Under the pieces are notes generated by a model. It saw only the letters and a program-made list of their open reading frames with translations, had not been told where the DNA came from and did no database searches. Position numbers and translations under genes: made by a program. A DNA stretch of 64,000 nt, from NCBI GenBank assembly GCA_963556195.1, contig OY744551.1, positions 8,655,635 through 8,719,634 of the forward strand, read 5' to 3'. This DNA comes from Sepiola atlantica (lineage: Eukaryota > Mollusca > Cephalopoda > Sepiida > Sepiolidae). Every line of letters starts with the position of its first letter. The stretch's first letter is position 1. Shown piece after piece: positions 39,601 through 49,655 of this stretch.

Positions 39601-42560
39601 AAGAGGGGATGATGAAAATGGTAATGTCTGTAACGTGTAAACTATTATGTTGTGTGAAATAAAATGCTAAAAATAATGTCCTTAACGTTAAAAATATCAT
39701 ATTATGACGTGTGAAATAGAAAGAGGGGATGATGAAAATGGTAATGTCTGTAACGTGTAAACTATTATGTTGTGTGAAATAAAATGCTAAAAATAATGTC
39801 CTTAACGTTAAAAATATCATATTATGACGTGTGAAATAGAAAGAGGGGATGATGAAAATGGTAATGTCTGTAACGTGTAAACTATTATGGTGTGTGAAAT
39901 AAAATGCTAAAAATAATGTCCTTAACGTTAAAAATATCATATTATGACGTGTGAAATAGAAAGAGGGGATGATGAAAATGATAATGTCTGTAATGTGTAA
40001 ACTATTATGTTGTGTGAAATAAAATGCTAAAAATAATGTCCTTAACGTTAAAAATATCATATTATGACGTGTGAAATAGAAAGAGGGGATGATGAAAATG
40101 GTAATGTCTGTAACGTGTAAACTATTATGTTGCGTGAAATAAAATGCTAAAAATAATGTCCTTAACGTTAAAAATATCATATTATGACGTGTGAAATAGA
40201 AAGAGGGGATGATGAAAATGGTAATGTCTGTAACGTGTAAACTATTATGTTGCGTGAAATAAAATGCTAAAAATAATGTCCTTAACGTTAAAAATATCAT
40301 ATTATGACGTGTGAAATAGAAAGAGGGGATGATGAAAATGGTAATGTCTGTAATGTGTAAACTATTATGTTGTGTGAAATAAAATGCTAAAAAGAATGTC
40401 CTTAACGTTAAAAATATCATATTATGACGTGTGAAATAGAAAGAGGGGATGATGAAAATGGTAATGTCTGTAACGTGTAAACTATTATGTTGTGTGAAAT
40501 AAAATGCTAAAAAGAATGTCCTTAACGTTAAAAATATCATATTATGACGTGTGAAATAGAAAGAGGGGATGATGAAAATGGTAATGTCTGTAACGTGTAA
40601 ACTATTATGTTGTGTGAAATAAAATGCTAAAAAGAATGTCCTTAACGTTAAAAATATCATATTATGACGTGTGAAATAGAAAGAGGGGATGATGAAAATG
40701 GTAATGTCTGTAAGGTGTAAACTATTATGTTGTGTGAAATAAAATGCTAAAAAGAATGTCCTTAACGTTAAAAATATCATATTATGACGTGTGAAATAGA
40801 AAGAGGGGATGATGAAAATGGTAATGTCTGTAACGTGTAAACTATTATGTTGCGTGAAATAAAATGCTAAAAATAATGTCCTTAACGTTAAAAATATCAT
40901 ATTATGACGTGTGAAATAGAAAGAGGGGATGATGAAAATGGTAATGTCTGTAATGTGTAAACTATTATGTTGTGTGAAATAAAATGCTAAAAAGAATGTC
41001 CTTAACGTTAAAAATATCATATTATGACGTGTGAAATAGAAAGAGGGGATGATGAAAATGGTAATGTCTGTAACGTGTAAACTATTATGTTGTGTGAAAT
41101 AAAATGCTAAAAAGAATGTCCTTAACGTTAAAAATATCATATTATGACGTGTGAAATAGAAAGAGGGGATGATGAAAATGGTAATGTCTGTAACGTGTAA
41201 ACTATTATGTTGTGTGAAATAAAATGCTAAAAAGAATGTCCTTAACGTTAAAAATATCATATTATGACGTGTGAAATAGAAAGAGGGGATGATGAAAATG
41301 GTAATGTCTGTAAGGTGTAAACTATTATGTTGTGTGAAATAAAATGCTAAAAAGAATGTCCTTAACGTTAAAAATATCATATTATGACGTGTGAAATAGA
41401 AAGAGGGGATGATGAAAATGGTAATGTCTGTAAGGTGTAAACTATTATGTTGTGTGAAATAAAATGCTAAAAAGAATGTCCTTAACGTTAAAAATATCAT
41501 ATTATGACGTGTGAAATAGAAAGAGGGGATGATGAAAATGGTAATGTCTGTAACGTGTAAACTATTATGTTGCGTGAAATAAAATGCTAAAAAGAATGTC
41601 CTTAACGTTAAAAATATCATATTATGACGTGTGAAATAGAAAGAGGGGATGATGAAAATGGTAATGTCTGTAAGGTGTAAACTATTATGTTGTGTGAAAT
41701 AAAATGCTAAAAAGAATGTCCTTAACGTTAAAAATATCATATTATGACGTGTGAAATAGAAAGAGGGGATGATGAAAATGGTAATGTCTGTAACGTGTAA
41801 ACTATTATGTTGTGTGAAATAAAATGCTAAAAAGAATGTCCTTAACGTTAAAAATATCATATTATGACGTGTGAAATAGAAAGAGGGGATGATGAAAATG
41901 GTAATGTCTGTAACGTGTAAACTATTATGTTGTGTGAAATAAAATGCTAAAAAGAATGTCCTTAACGTTAAAAATATCATATTATGACGTGTGAAATAGA
42001 AAGAGGGGATGATGAAAATGGTAATGTCTGTAACGTGTAAACTATTATGTTGCGTGAAATAAAATGCTAAAAAGAATGTCCTTAACGTTAAAAATATCAT
42101 ATTATGACGTGTGAAATAGAAAGAGGGGATGATGAAAATGGTAATGTCTGTAACGTGTAAACTATTATGTTGCGTGAAATAAAATGCTAAAAATAATGTC
42201 CTTAACGTTAAAAATATCATATTATGACGTGTGAAATAGAAAGAGGGGATGATGAAAATGGTAATGTCTGTAACGTGTAAACTATTATGTTGTGTGAAAT
42301 AAAATGCTAAAAAGAATGTCCTTAACGTTAAAAATATCATATTATGACGTGTGAAATAGAAAGAGAGGACGCTAAAAATAATAATGCCTGTACCATTGAA
42401 AGTGTTATATAATGACGTGCGAAAGAGGAGAGAATGATAAAAATTTTGGTGTTTTGTAAAGTTTAAAAACATTATATTATACCATGTGAAATAGAAAGAG
42501 AGGAGGCTAAAAAGTATACTGCCTGTAACGTTGAAAATATTATATTACAGGGGAAAATGG
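36620..42560. repeat. 120-bp satellite array, about 47 units, in plexin intron
   Basis: Units line up exactly every 120 bp from 36721 to about 42360. Each unit consists of two related halves of 57 and 63 bp, both starting GTGAAATA and both holding an AATGTC..TAACGT..AA.TAT.ATTATG pattern, so the unit is a diverged dimer. Flanks (36620-36720, 42370-42560) contain more diverged single halves. Variant sites define subfamilies: GTGATG/GTAATG, AATAATG/AAGAATG, TGTGTG/TGCGTG, AACGTG/AAGGTG/AATGTG. Bases 40201-40800 and 40801-41400 carry the same five-unit variant order (a 600-bp higher-order duplication), and 39121-39360 and 39361-39600 another of 240 bp. The period being divisible by three keeps a 1943-codon frame open on the minus strand; it is not a gene. 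Confidence 0.97.
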
Positions 42561-42726
42561 GGACGCATGTGAAGAAATATTATTAAATTAATAAACTTAG
42601 AACAGTAAAGGACAAGTTATTGCAGCTGGATAATAAAACTTCTTAAAACTTAACAAATCAAATAACATTATTGTTTATAGAATTTGGTATATTCGGACTA
42701 CTGTTCTCATCTTGGGTGTTTTTTAT

Positions 42727-42769
42727 CACAACGTTTCGGCCGATATAACCTCCGACCTTCTTCAGGTGT
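42727..42769 (-). ncRNA. Hammerhead-like motif B3
   Basis: CUGAAGA (42765-42759), extra A, stem II GGUCG/CGGCC (one G-U), GAAA, CGUU, GUG pairing CAC. Confidence 0.5.
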
Positions 42770-43041
42770 ACTTTGTCGAACTCTGGGAATCTTTCTGTCG
42801 AACTCGGGAATCTGGATGGAATTTCGAATGCATATAGACCAGCAGTCCTACCCGGTGTTGCCCGGGAGAATAGTAATTAATTTTTAATCAATAACAATTG
42901 ATGTCCTACTGTTATAACAAGCGAGGTAAATCTTACTGCAAAAAAACGAAACAACTAATCGAGGTAAAAAAAAAACCCAAAGAAATAAGAAAGAAAAGTT
43001 TGGATTATTCGGACTACTATTCTCATCTTGAGTGTTATTCT

Positions 43042-43085
43042 CACAACGTTTCGGCCGCTGTAACAACCGGCCTTCTTCAGGTGTC
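43042..43085 (-). ncRNA. Hammerhead-like motif B4
   Basis: CUGAAGA (43080-43074), extra A, stem II GGCCG/CGGCC type, GAAA, CGUU, GUG pairing CAC; core as in B2. Confidence 0.5.
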
Positions 43086-43321
43086 ACTTTTCGAATTCGG
43101 GAATCTTTCTGTCGAACTCGGGAATCTGGACGGAATTTCGAACGGAATCCTTTATTAAATCCATAGAGGTAGCATGCTCTCGTTCCATCTCCCATGACTT
43201 GGAAGAAATCTTCAGTAATTCGCAATTCTTCGTGTCGCCTGCACTGAGGATTGAACCTTCAACCTTCAGATGACGGTCACTTAGAACTAAATTTTACTTA
43301 GATTCCCGAGTTCGACAAAGT

Positions 43322-43366
43322 ACACCTGAAGAAGGTCGGAGGTTACATCGTCCGAAACGTTGTGAT
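43322..43366 (+). ncRNA. Hammerhead-like motif B5
   Basis: CUGAAGA (43326-43332), extra A, stem II GGUCG/CGUCC with one mismatch, GAAA 43354-43357, CGUU, GUG pairing CAC. Confidence 0.45.
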
Positions 43367-43445
43367 AAAAACACCCAAGATGAGAACAGTAGTCCGAATA
43401 TACTAAATTCTACAAGTTATCAACCCTCGTCTCAAAAATTCCGAA

Positions 43446-43686
43446 ACAACATTATTGTTTGATTTGAAAACAAAAATGGGAAAAAGATCTAAATTGAAAT
43501 AATTTATCTATCTTTTTTTTACCTCGTCTCATATTCTGAGTAGAATTTGTTTGTAAAAACTTGACAGCATTTTTATGTATAAATTATGCATATTTTTTTA
43601 TGTTTGTGTTTCTTTTACACAGTATTAGAACAATGGGTAAAACATTTCTGAAGCAGTACCCACACTAATCTTAGTCATGAGCTGGG
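43446..43686. other. Intronic stretch, nothing recognised
   Basis: AT-rich, no shared family seen. Confidence 0.4.
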
Positions 43687-43738
43687 TTAAGGTTAAGGTT
43701 AAGGTTAAGGTTAAGGTTAAGGTTAAGGTTAAGGTTAG
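43687..43738. repeat. (GGTTAA)8 array
   Basis: Eight uninterrupted hexamers GGTTAA. It differs from the TTAGGG-type arrays elsewhere (unit TTAAGG). Confidence 0.95.
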
Positions 43739-44231
43739 CTGCCACTGATCGTAATGTAGTAATGGAATGGAAGAATACTATTCTGTTATTCATTAATTTT
43801 TTATTTTTTTTTAGCAAAGCAATATGCACATTTATTCAATCACAAAAAAAAAAAAGACACAAATATATTACACTGATCCCAAAAAAAGTAAACTATAAGA
43901 TTAATAACACTGGTTTACAAAAAATAATTTTTGGTCTGAGGCAAGAATAGGGATAGATGTTTTCTGCTAATTTGGGTGTGCTGAATTCAAATTTATAAAT
44001 AGTTTTTCTCTGTCACCTCTAGTTTTCTGGCTTTTAAATAGTCTCATTTTAGTATTAACAGAGAATAAATGTGCATATTTCAAGAGTTGCAGCAGCTTAT
44101 AACAGATAAAACAGGATCGATCAAGAACACTGATTGAATAAATATACTTGGATGGCACAATTACACAATTCATAACACCACAGACAGTCAAGTGGGTTTT
44201 CTTAGAAAATCTGGTGTATTTTGCCTCCGGG
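43739..44231. other. Intronic stretch, nothing recognised
   Basis: AT-rich sequence with poly-A near 43845; no gene. Confidence 0.4.
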
Positions 44232-44242
44232 ATGTGACGCAA

Positions 44243-44616
44243 TACTTGGCCTTTTGGCTAAGATCAAAGTGTAGTATCTGTTCCGATGGATACTGCACCC
44301 GGTATTGTCTTGGCCTTCGGGGCTTGATTCCGCCGGTCTATGGGTCTGTCCTGTGCAGTTCTAGGAGGTCCACCCTCCCAGGCTTCGCCTCCCCTCTTTG
44401 GGGAGGAGTAAATTTATTGCTTACTGCCTGAGGCGCCCCTACCGGGGAATGCCGACGGGGCTGCTCAGGCAATTTTTTAATGGTCAGAGTGCTCACCTTC
44501 TCGGGCGCTGGCTTTTCAAACCCCACTTTCCCAACCCGAGCTTGGGTCACATCTTACTTGTGGGAGTAAGATAAAACTGGCCTTGTGCCTAACTCCTGTA
44601 GCGGAGTAAATAAAAA
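44243..44616 (+). mobile_element. U2-snRNA-headed SINE, full copy
   Basis: Starts TTGGCCTTTTGGCTAAGATC, AAAGTGTAGTATCTGTTC, which matches U2 snRNA from about base 11 to 45: stem-loop I and the branch-site-recognising GUAGUA, with one extra A. Beyond that U2 identity stops and a body unlike U2 follows: GATGGATACTGCACCC, a GC-rich region, TGCCTGAGGCGCCCCTACCG...CTGCTCAGGCA (self-complementary ends), GGGTCACATCTTACTTGTGG, and a tail GCCTAACTCCTGTAGCGGAG then TAAATAAAAA. Flanked by an 11-bp duplication ATGTGACGCAA / ATGTCACGCAA (one mismatch), so it was inserted by target-primed retroposition. No RNA polymerase III B box is obvious. Confidence 0.85.
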
Positions 44617-44861
44617 ATGTCACGCAAGAGCATCCAGCAGAAGTCTCCCATCATGTCAGGGTTCCATTTGCCTTGATAGTTGCTCTACATCTTCGTAATG
44701 TCTTGGCGGAATCTTTCTCCATATTCATCACTAACTACTCCAAGGTTTGGCGGGAAGAAGTTGAGGTGGGAATGGAGAAAATGAATCTTGAGTGACATTC
44801 GGCACCCCATATCATCGTAAGACTTTAGCGACTTCTTAACTGCCAAAATCCGTCTTGATAT

Positions 44862-44902
44862 ATAACTATATATATATATTATTATATATATATATATATA
44901 AT
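44862..44902. repeat. (AT)n microsatellite
   Basis: TA repeat interrupted by TT. Confidence 0.85.
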
Positions 44903-44937
44903 GTAATGCTATCCACTTACATTTAGTGCATAATAAC

Positions 44938-45593
44938 TGTAGCAGTTACCTCCTCCTTTCAAAACATAACTACACCGGTTTGCCGGTAGGTGGCGCTTTA
45001 TCACCAACAGGTGGCGCTGTAAAGCGACACCAGAGTTATCTGCCCTTCGGACTATAAAACCCGGAGCCAAACGGAAAATCTCTCTCTTTTTCACCGACCA
45101 GCATCGGAGAACAACGTTGGCACCAGCGCTCCGTTTCACTTGCCTTTTGGCCTCGACAGGATGACGCTGACACTAGCGCCCCGTCTTTCACTCTTCTCTG
45201 GTCGACAGAACGACGCTAATACACTAGCGTTTCGTCACACGCTTTTCTTTTGAACTTGTCTCAGCAAAACAACTACCAACACACGTTTCTTCCGTCAACA
45301 CGTGGGCAAACAACGGTAAGAGTTTCTCAACTCGTTTTCTTTGTGTTACGGCTTTCAAAGACTTTTCCTACGCCGGATTCATTTCTTCTTATACCTTTTC
45401 AAGAACTGTTTTTCCATCGACACACATGCATACATCACACACTTCATCATTCCACGTACACACACGTTCAATAAACGTTATTTGAACTACTTCATTCTTG
45501 TTTATTAATTATTACTCTGTCTTTTGCATGCAACATTGCTTGATTCAACTTTACACGTTTATAATCGGGGGAACACGACCCTCGATCCGAACA
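44938..45593 (+). repeat. 5' LTR
   Basis: TGTAGCAGTTACCTCC...CCGAACA. It contains TATAAA (45053-45058), a likely transcription start downstream, and AATAAA (45470-45475), giving a conventional U3-R-U5 layout. GGTGGCGCT occurs twice in U3 (44990, 45011). Confidence 0.92.
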
Positions 45594-45612
45594 TTGGTGA
45601 CCAGACGTGCAA
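45594..45612 (+). promoter_or_regulatory. Putative primer-binding site
   Basis: TTGGTGACCAGACGTGCAAG follows the 5' LTR. TGGTGACC... is complementary to a tRNA 3' end (...GGTCACCA); I could not assign the tRNA. Confidence 0.6.
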
Positions 45613-45719
45613 GCTTTGTTGTATCTGACGGAGTAATTAATTTCGTACTAGAACAAAAAAAAAAAACATTTCTCGTTTTTTCTTCCGTGGTGAAACGAAT
45701 TACGCACCCATCTTTTTCC

Positions 45720-46960
45720 TTTTTTTTCTACCCACGTGGTAGAAATATACAAACAAACAAAAGAAAAGAAGCCGCCATCTTTATTTTTTTTCCTGGCCAC
45801 GCGGAAATACCCAAACAAAACAAAAACATTCCTCGGCTTTTCTCCGAGTATAAAACAAATTACAATTTCATTTTTTTCCTCTTCTCTTTCACCACCCACG
45901 TGTCGGAAAAATATATACAAAAAAAAAAAGACAAACTTTTGCCAATCCTTTTTTTTTCTTTTTCGACGAACAAAAGGACCTTACAAGACGCCACTTCCTT
46001 TGTTTTGAACACGCGGAGATAAAAAGAAAACAAACGCTCACGCCGCCCATCTTTTTCGTGACCACGTGTTGATAAAAAAATTCAAAATAATGCCGCCATC
46101 TTTTTCACCTGGAAATGAAAATTCAAAAAAAAAAAAAAATACGAATTTTTTTTTTTCTTTCTTTTCAACAACAAAGGAAAAGAGAAGCCACCATTCTTTC
46201 TCTACATGGAAACTAACATTCAAACAAACGAAAACAAAAACGTCATTCCTCGTGTGAAACAAATTATGACTCCACTTTTTTTTCTTTTCTTTTTCCTTTC
46301 TACCCACGTGTTGGAAATATATATATAAAGGAAAAGAAAACTACAAAACGACCAACACACGTTTCTTCCGTCAACACGTGGGCAAACAACGAAGGACTTT
46401 ACAAGACGCCATTTTCTTTTGTTTTGAACACGTGGAGATAAAAAGAAAACAAAAGAAATCAAACGCTCACGCTGCCCATCTTTTTCGTGACCACGTGTTG
46501 ATAAAAAAAATTCAAAAATGCCGTCATCTTTTTCCGGACCACGTGTTGATAAAAAACTTCAAAAATGCCGCCATCTTTTTCCGGACCACGTGTTGATAAA
46601 ATAAATTAAAAAATGCCGCCATCTTTTTCCGGACAACGTGTTGATAAACATTTTTTGTAAAATAACGCCATTTTTTATCTCTCGGACCACGTGGAAATGA
46701 AAATTCAAACAACAAAAAAAAAAAAAGGAAAAGAAAATACGAATTTTTTTTTTTTTCTTTCTTTTCAACAACAAAGGAAAGAGAAGCCACCATTCTTTCT
46801 CTACGTGGAAACGAACATTCAAACAAACTAAAACGAAAACAAAAAACGTCATTCCTCGTGTGAAACAAATTACGACTCCATTTTTTTTTCTTTTTCCTTT
46901 CTACCCACGTGTTGGAAATATATATATAAAAGAAAAGAAAACTACAAAACAGACAACACG
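45720..46960 (+). repeat. Internal array of CACGTG and CCGCCATCTT motifs
   Basis: About ten CACGTG palindromes (for example near 45732, 45898, 46063, 46304, 46375, 46431, 46492, 46541, 46589, 46689, 46908) alternate with GCCGCCATCTTTTTC-type stretches (45768, 46090, 46566, 46613) and TTTTTTCTTTCTTTTCAACA blocks. A unit CGCCATCTTTTTCCGGAC, CACGTGTTGATAAAA is tandem three to four times at 46510-46650. 46130-46340 and 46740-46960 are larger duplicates. Confidence 0.85.
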
Positions 46961-47439
46961 ATGTCAAACACGAACAACATCACCAAGCCCAAAGACTTAA
47001 TACTGGTTGTAAAAAGTCAGGCTCAGCAAGCACCAACATCACCCTTCAAGGGCTACCAACCCTCTTCAACAACTGAACGTTCATTGATAAACAGGAGGAC
47101 ACATCAACTTGAACAACCACATCTTCCCGGACATTCATCAAGCACCAAACATTTCCGGACATCACTGACGACACTATGGAAGAAATCACACTAGTTCAAA
47201 AACGAGTACACTGCACAAGCACGACTATATACTCAACAACTGGACGTTCGTTGATTAACTGGGGGACACATCAACTCGAACGACACGCACCAACACCAGT
47301 ACAGACCCACTTGTACCTGGACCTGCTAACTCACTTGCAGACATTTGTGCATCTGATTTTGACCATAGTGTACCACCAATCTCAACAACTAGATGTTTGT
47401 TCATCAGCTCCACAACACGGACTAATTAACATGAACAAC

Positions 47440-47935
47440 ATCAACACCTGCACAGACTCACTTGTGCTCATTCATCAACACCGCACAGACTCACTTGTGC
47501 TCATTCATCAACACCTGCACAGACTCACTTGTGCTCATTCATCAACACCGCACAGACTCACTTGTGCTCATTCAACAACTGCACAGATTCACTTGTGCTC
47601 ACTCATCAACAACTGCACAGCCTCACTTGTGCTCACTCATCAACAACCGCGCAGACTCACTTGTGCTCGCTCATCAACAACTGCACAGATTCACTTGTGC
47701 TCACTCATCAACAACTGCACAGATTCACTTGTGCTCACTCATCAGCAACTGCACAGACTCACTTGTGCTCACTCATCAACAACTGCACAGATTCACTTGT
47801 GCTCACTCATCAACAACTGCACAGCCTCACTTGTGCTCACTCATCAACAACCGCGCAGACTCACTTGTGCTCGCTCATCAACAACTGCACAGATTCACTT
47901 GTGCTTCTCATCAACAACCGCGCAGACCCAAGCAC
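47440..47935 (+). repeat. 33/34-bp VNTR inside LTR element
   Basis: About 14 copies of CACTTGTGCTCACTCATCAA plus CAACTGCACAGATT. The repeats leave frames open up to 260 codons in all three frames with Thr/His/Gln/Leu-rich products; I regard these as non-coding. Confidence 0.93.
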
Positions 47936-48301
47936 CAAACATTCCCGGACAACACTGACAATTCAACGTTCGTTCATCAGCTCCGCATCACGCAGACTAA
48001 TCAACATGAACAACGCCACCAACAAGTGCAAATTCACTTGCACTCAACATTTTTCGACCGCAAACTCACTTGCACTCGAACTTGATGCAGACCCAAACAA
48101 CACGCAGATCCACATGCGTTACAAACACTCAATTCCGCAGACGCACTTGCGATCAATCATTCAATACAGATGCTGAAACAGAAATAAGTAGCGTGCACAC
48201 TACTTTTTTCTAATCTTCAACAGCAAAACAGACATACCCACAAAGAATGCTTCTCATCTACAACTGTATATATTGAATAATATTTTCAATATTTTTCAAT
48301 C

Positions 48302-48315
48302 TGGGGGGGAGTCCT
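48302..48315 (+). promoter_or_regulatory. Polypurine tract before 3' LTR
   Basis: TGGGGGGGAGTCCT directly precedes the LTR; the GGGGGGGAG core is the only strong purine run in the internal region and fits a plus-strand primer, although five bases separate it from the LTR. Confidence 0.6.
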
Positions 48316-48972
48316 TGTAGCAGTTACCTCCTCCTTTCAAAACATAACTACACCGGTTTGCCGGTAGGTGGCGCTTTATCACCAACAGGTGGCGCTGTAA
48401 AGCGACACCAGAGTTATCTGCCCTTCGGACTATAAAACCCGGAGCCAAACGGAAAATCTCTCTCTTTTTCACCGACCAGCATCGGAGAACAACGTTGGCA
48501 CCAGCGCTCCGTTTCACTTGCCTTTTGGCCTCGACAGGATGACGCTGACACTAGCGCCCCGTCTTTCACTCTTCTCTGGTCGACAGAACGACGCTAATAC
48601 ACTAGCGTTTCGTCACACGCTTTTCTTTTGAACTTGTCTCAGCAAAACAACTACCAACACACGTTTCTTCCGTCAACACGTGGGCAAACAACGGTAAGAG
48701 TTTCTCAACTCGTTTTCTTTGTGTTACGGCTTTCAAAGACTTTTCCTACGCCGGATTCATTTCTTCTTATACCTTTTCAAGAACTGTTTTTCCATCGACA
48801 CACATGCATACATCACACACTTCATCATTCCACGTACACACACGTTCAATAAACCTTATTTGAACTACTTCATTTTTGTTTGTTAATTATTACTCTGTCT
48901 TTTGCATGCAACATTGCTTGATTCAACTTTACACGTTTATAATCGGGGGAACACGACCCTCGGTCCCGAACA
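48316..48972 (+). repeat. 3' LTR
   Basis: As the 5' LTR, with TATAAA at 48431-48436 and AATAAA at 48848-48853. Differences from the 5' LTR include AAACCTTATT for AAACGTTATT, TTTTTGTTTGTT for TTCTTGTTTATT and CGGTCCCG for CGATCCG. Confidence 0.92.
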
Positions 48973-48976
48973 TAAC

Positions 48977-49385
48977 TAAAAACAAAAAAAAAGCCATAAG
49001 TCTCACAATATTAGAATTAGCCCTGAATGCATATACGCCTTTATGTACCATATATGCACAAAATGCACACTATGCATATCTAAAAAACTACAGGTGATGA
49101 GTAAAAACGGATTTCAAATTTGAATTCAGCACCCCCAAATTAGGTAAAAACGGGTATTTTGTGCTTGCCTCAATTTCTTTGTAAATCAGTGTAATTCAAT
49201 AAATAATTAATAAATCCCTTATTCGTCACTTGAACATTGTTTAGTTCAATTCGTTAATTTACTGGTGATTATTTTTTAATAATTGTTTTTTTTATATAGG
49301 ACTCAAATTATCACCCCGAAATTTTTTACAAAAATTGTTCTAGCTTTTTTTTTTCTTGTCTTAAATACCGCATGCATGTTTCTAT
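48977..49385. other. Intronic stretch, nothing recognised
   Basis: AT-rich sequence between the LTR element and the next tandem array. Confidence 0.4.
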
Positions 49386-49387
49386 GA

Positions 49388-49655
49388 TTTAAGCTTAAAT
49401 AAAATACATTTTTCTTTTTAACCTTAAATAAAATACATTTTTATTTTTAACCTTAAATAAAATACATTTTTCTTTTTAACCTTAAATAAAATACATTTTT
49501 CTTTTTAACCTTAAATAAAATACATTTTTCTTTTTAACCTTAAATAAAATACATTTTTCTTTTTAACCTTAAATAAAATACATTTTTCTTTTTAACCTTA
49601 AATAAAATACATTTTTCTTTTTAACCTTAAATAAAATACATTTTTCTTTTTAAAA
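49388..49655. repeat. 29-bp minisatellite, 9 units
   Basis: TTAAATAAAATACATTTTTC then TTTTTAACC, nearly perfect. Confidence 0.97.

Larger units (their letters stand above)
42680..43445. repeat. Three family B units, two minus and one plus
   Basis: Minus units around B3 and B4 and a plus unit around B5 face each other across about 43150-43260. Shared text: ATTCGGACTACTGTTCTCAT, ACAACGTTTCGGCCG, CTTCTTCAGGTGT, AACTCGGGAATCTGGA. Confidence 0.85.
44938..48972 (+). mobile_element. Non-autonomous LTR retrotransposon, complete, young
   Basis: Two LTRs of 656-657 bp in direct orientation, about six differences between them, bounded by TG...CA and flanked by the 4-bp target duplication TAAC (44934-44937, 48973-48976). 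Internal region 45594-48315 is 2.7 kb with no gag, protease, RT or integrase. It must be mobilised in trans by a related element. The orientation (+) is set by the primer-binding-like site after the left LTR and the purine tract before the right LTR. The internal region is AC/T-rich with no G-rich stretches. Confidence 0.92.

Noticed and set aside
36641..42472. 1943-codon open frame on the minus strand
   Set aside because: It exists because the 120-bp satellite period is a multiple of three and that frame of the unit lacks stops; flanks have no splice or promoter context and the product is a hydrophobic 40-residue repeat.
44243..44290. Functional U2 snRNA gene
   Set aside because: Identity ends after about 36 bases; the Sm site and 3' stem-loops of U2 are missing and the copy has SINE-type target duplications.
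44338..44550. Open frame across the U2-headed SINE
   Set aside because: The other copies of the SINE do not keep it open; the sequence is explained as an RNA-derived retroposon.
47176..48176. Long frames in the LTR element interior, possibly a gag-like protein
   Set aside because: All three + frames are open because of the 33/34-bp VNTR; no zinc knuckle, protease or RT motif was found.
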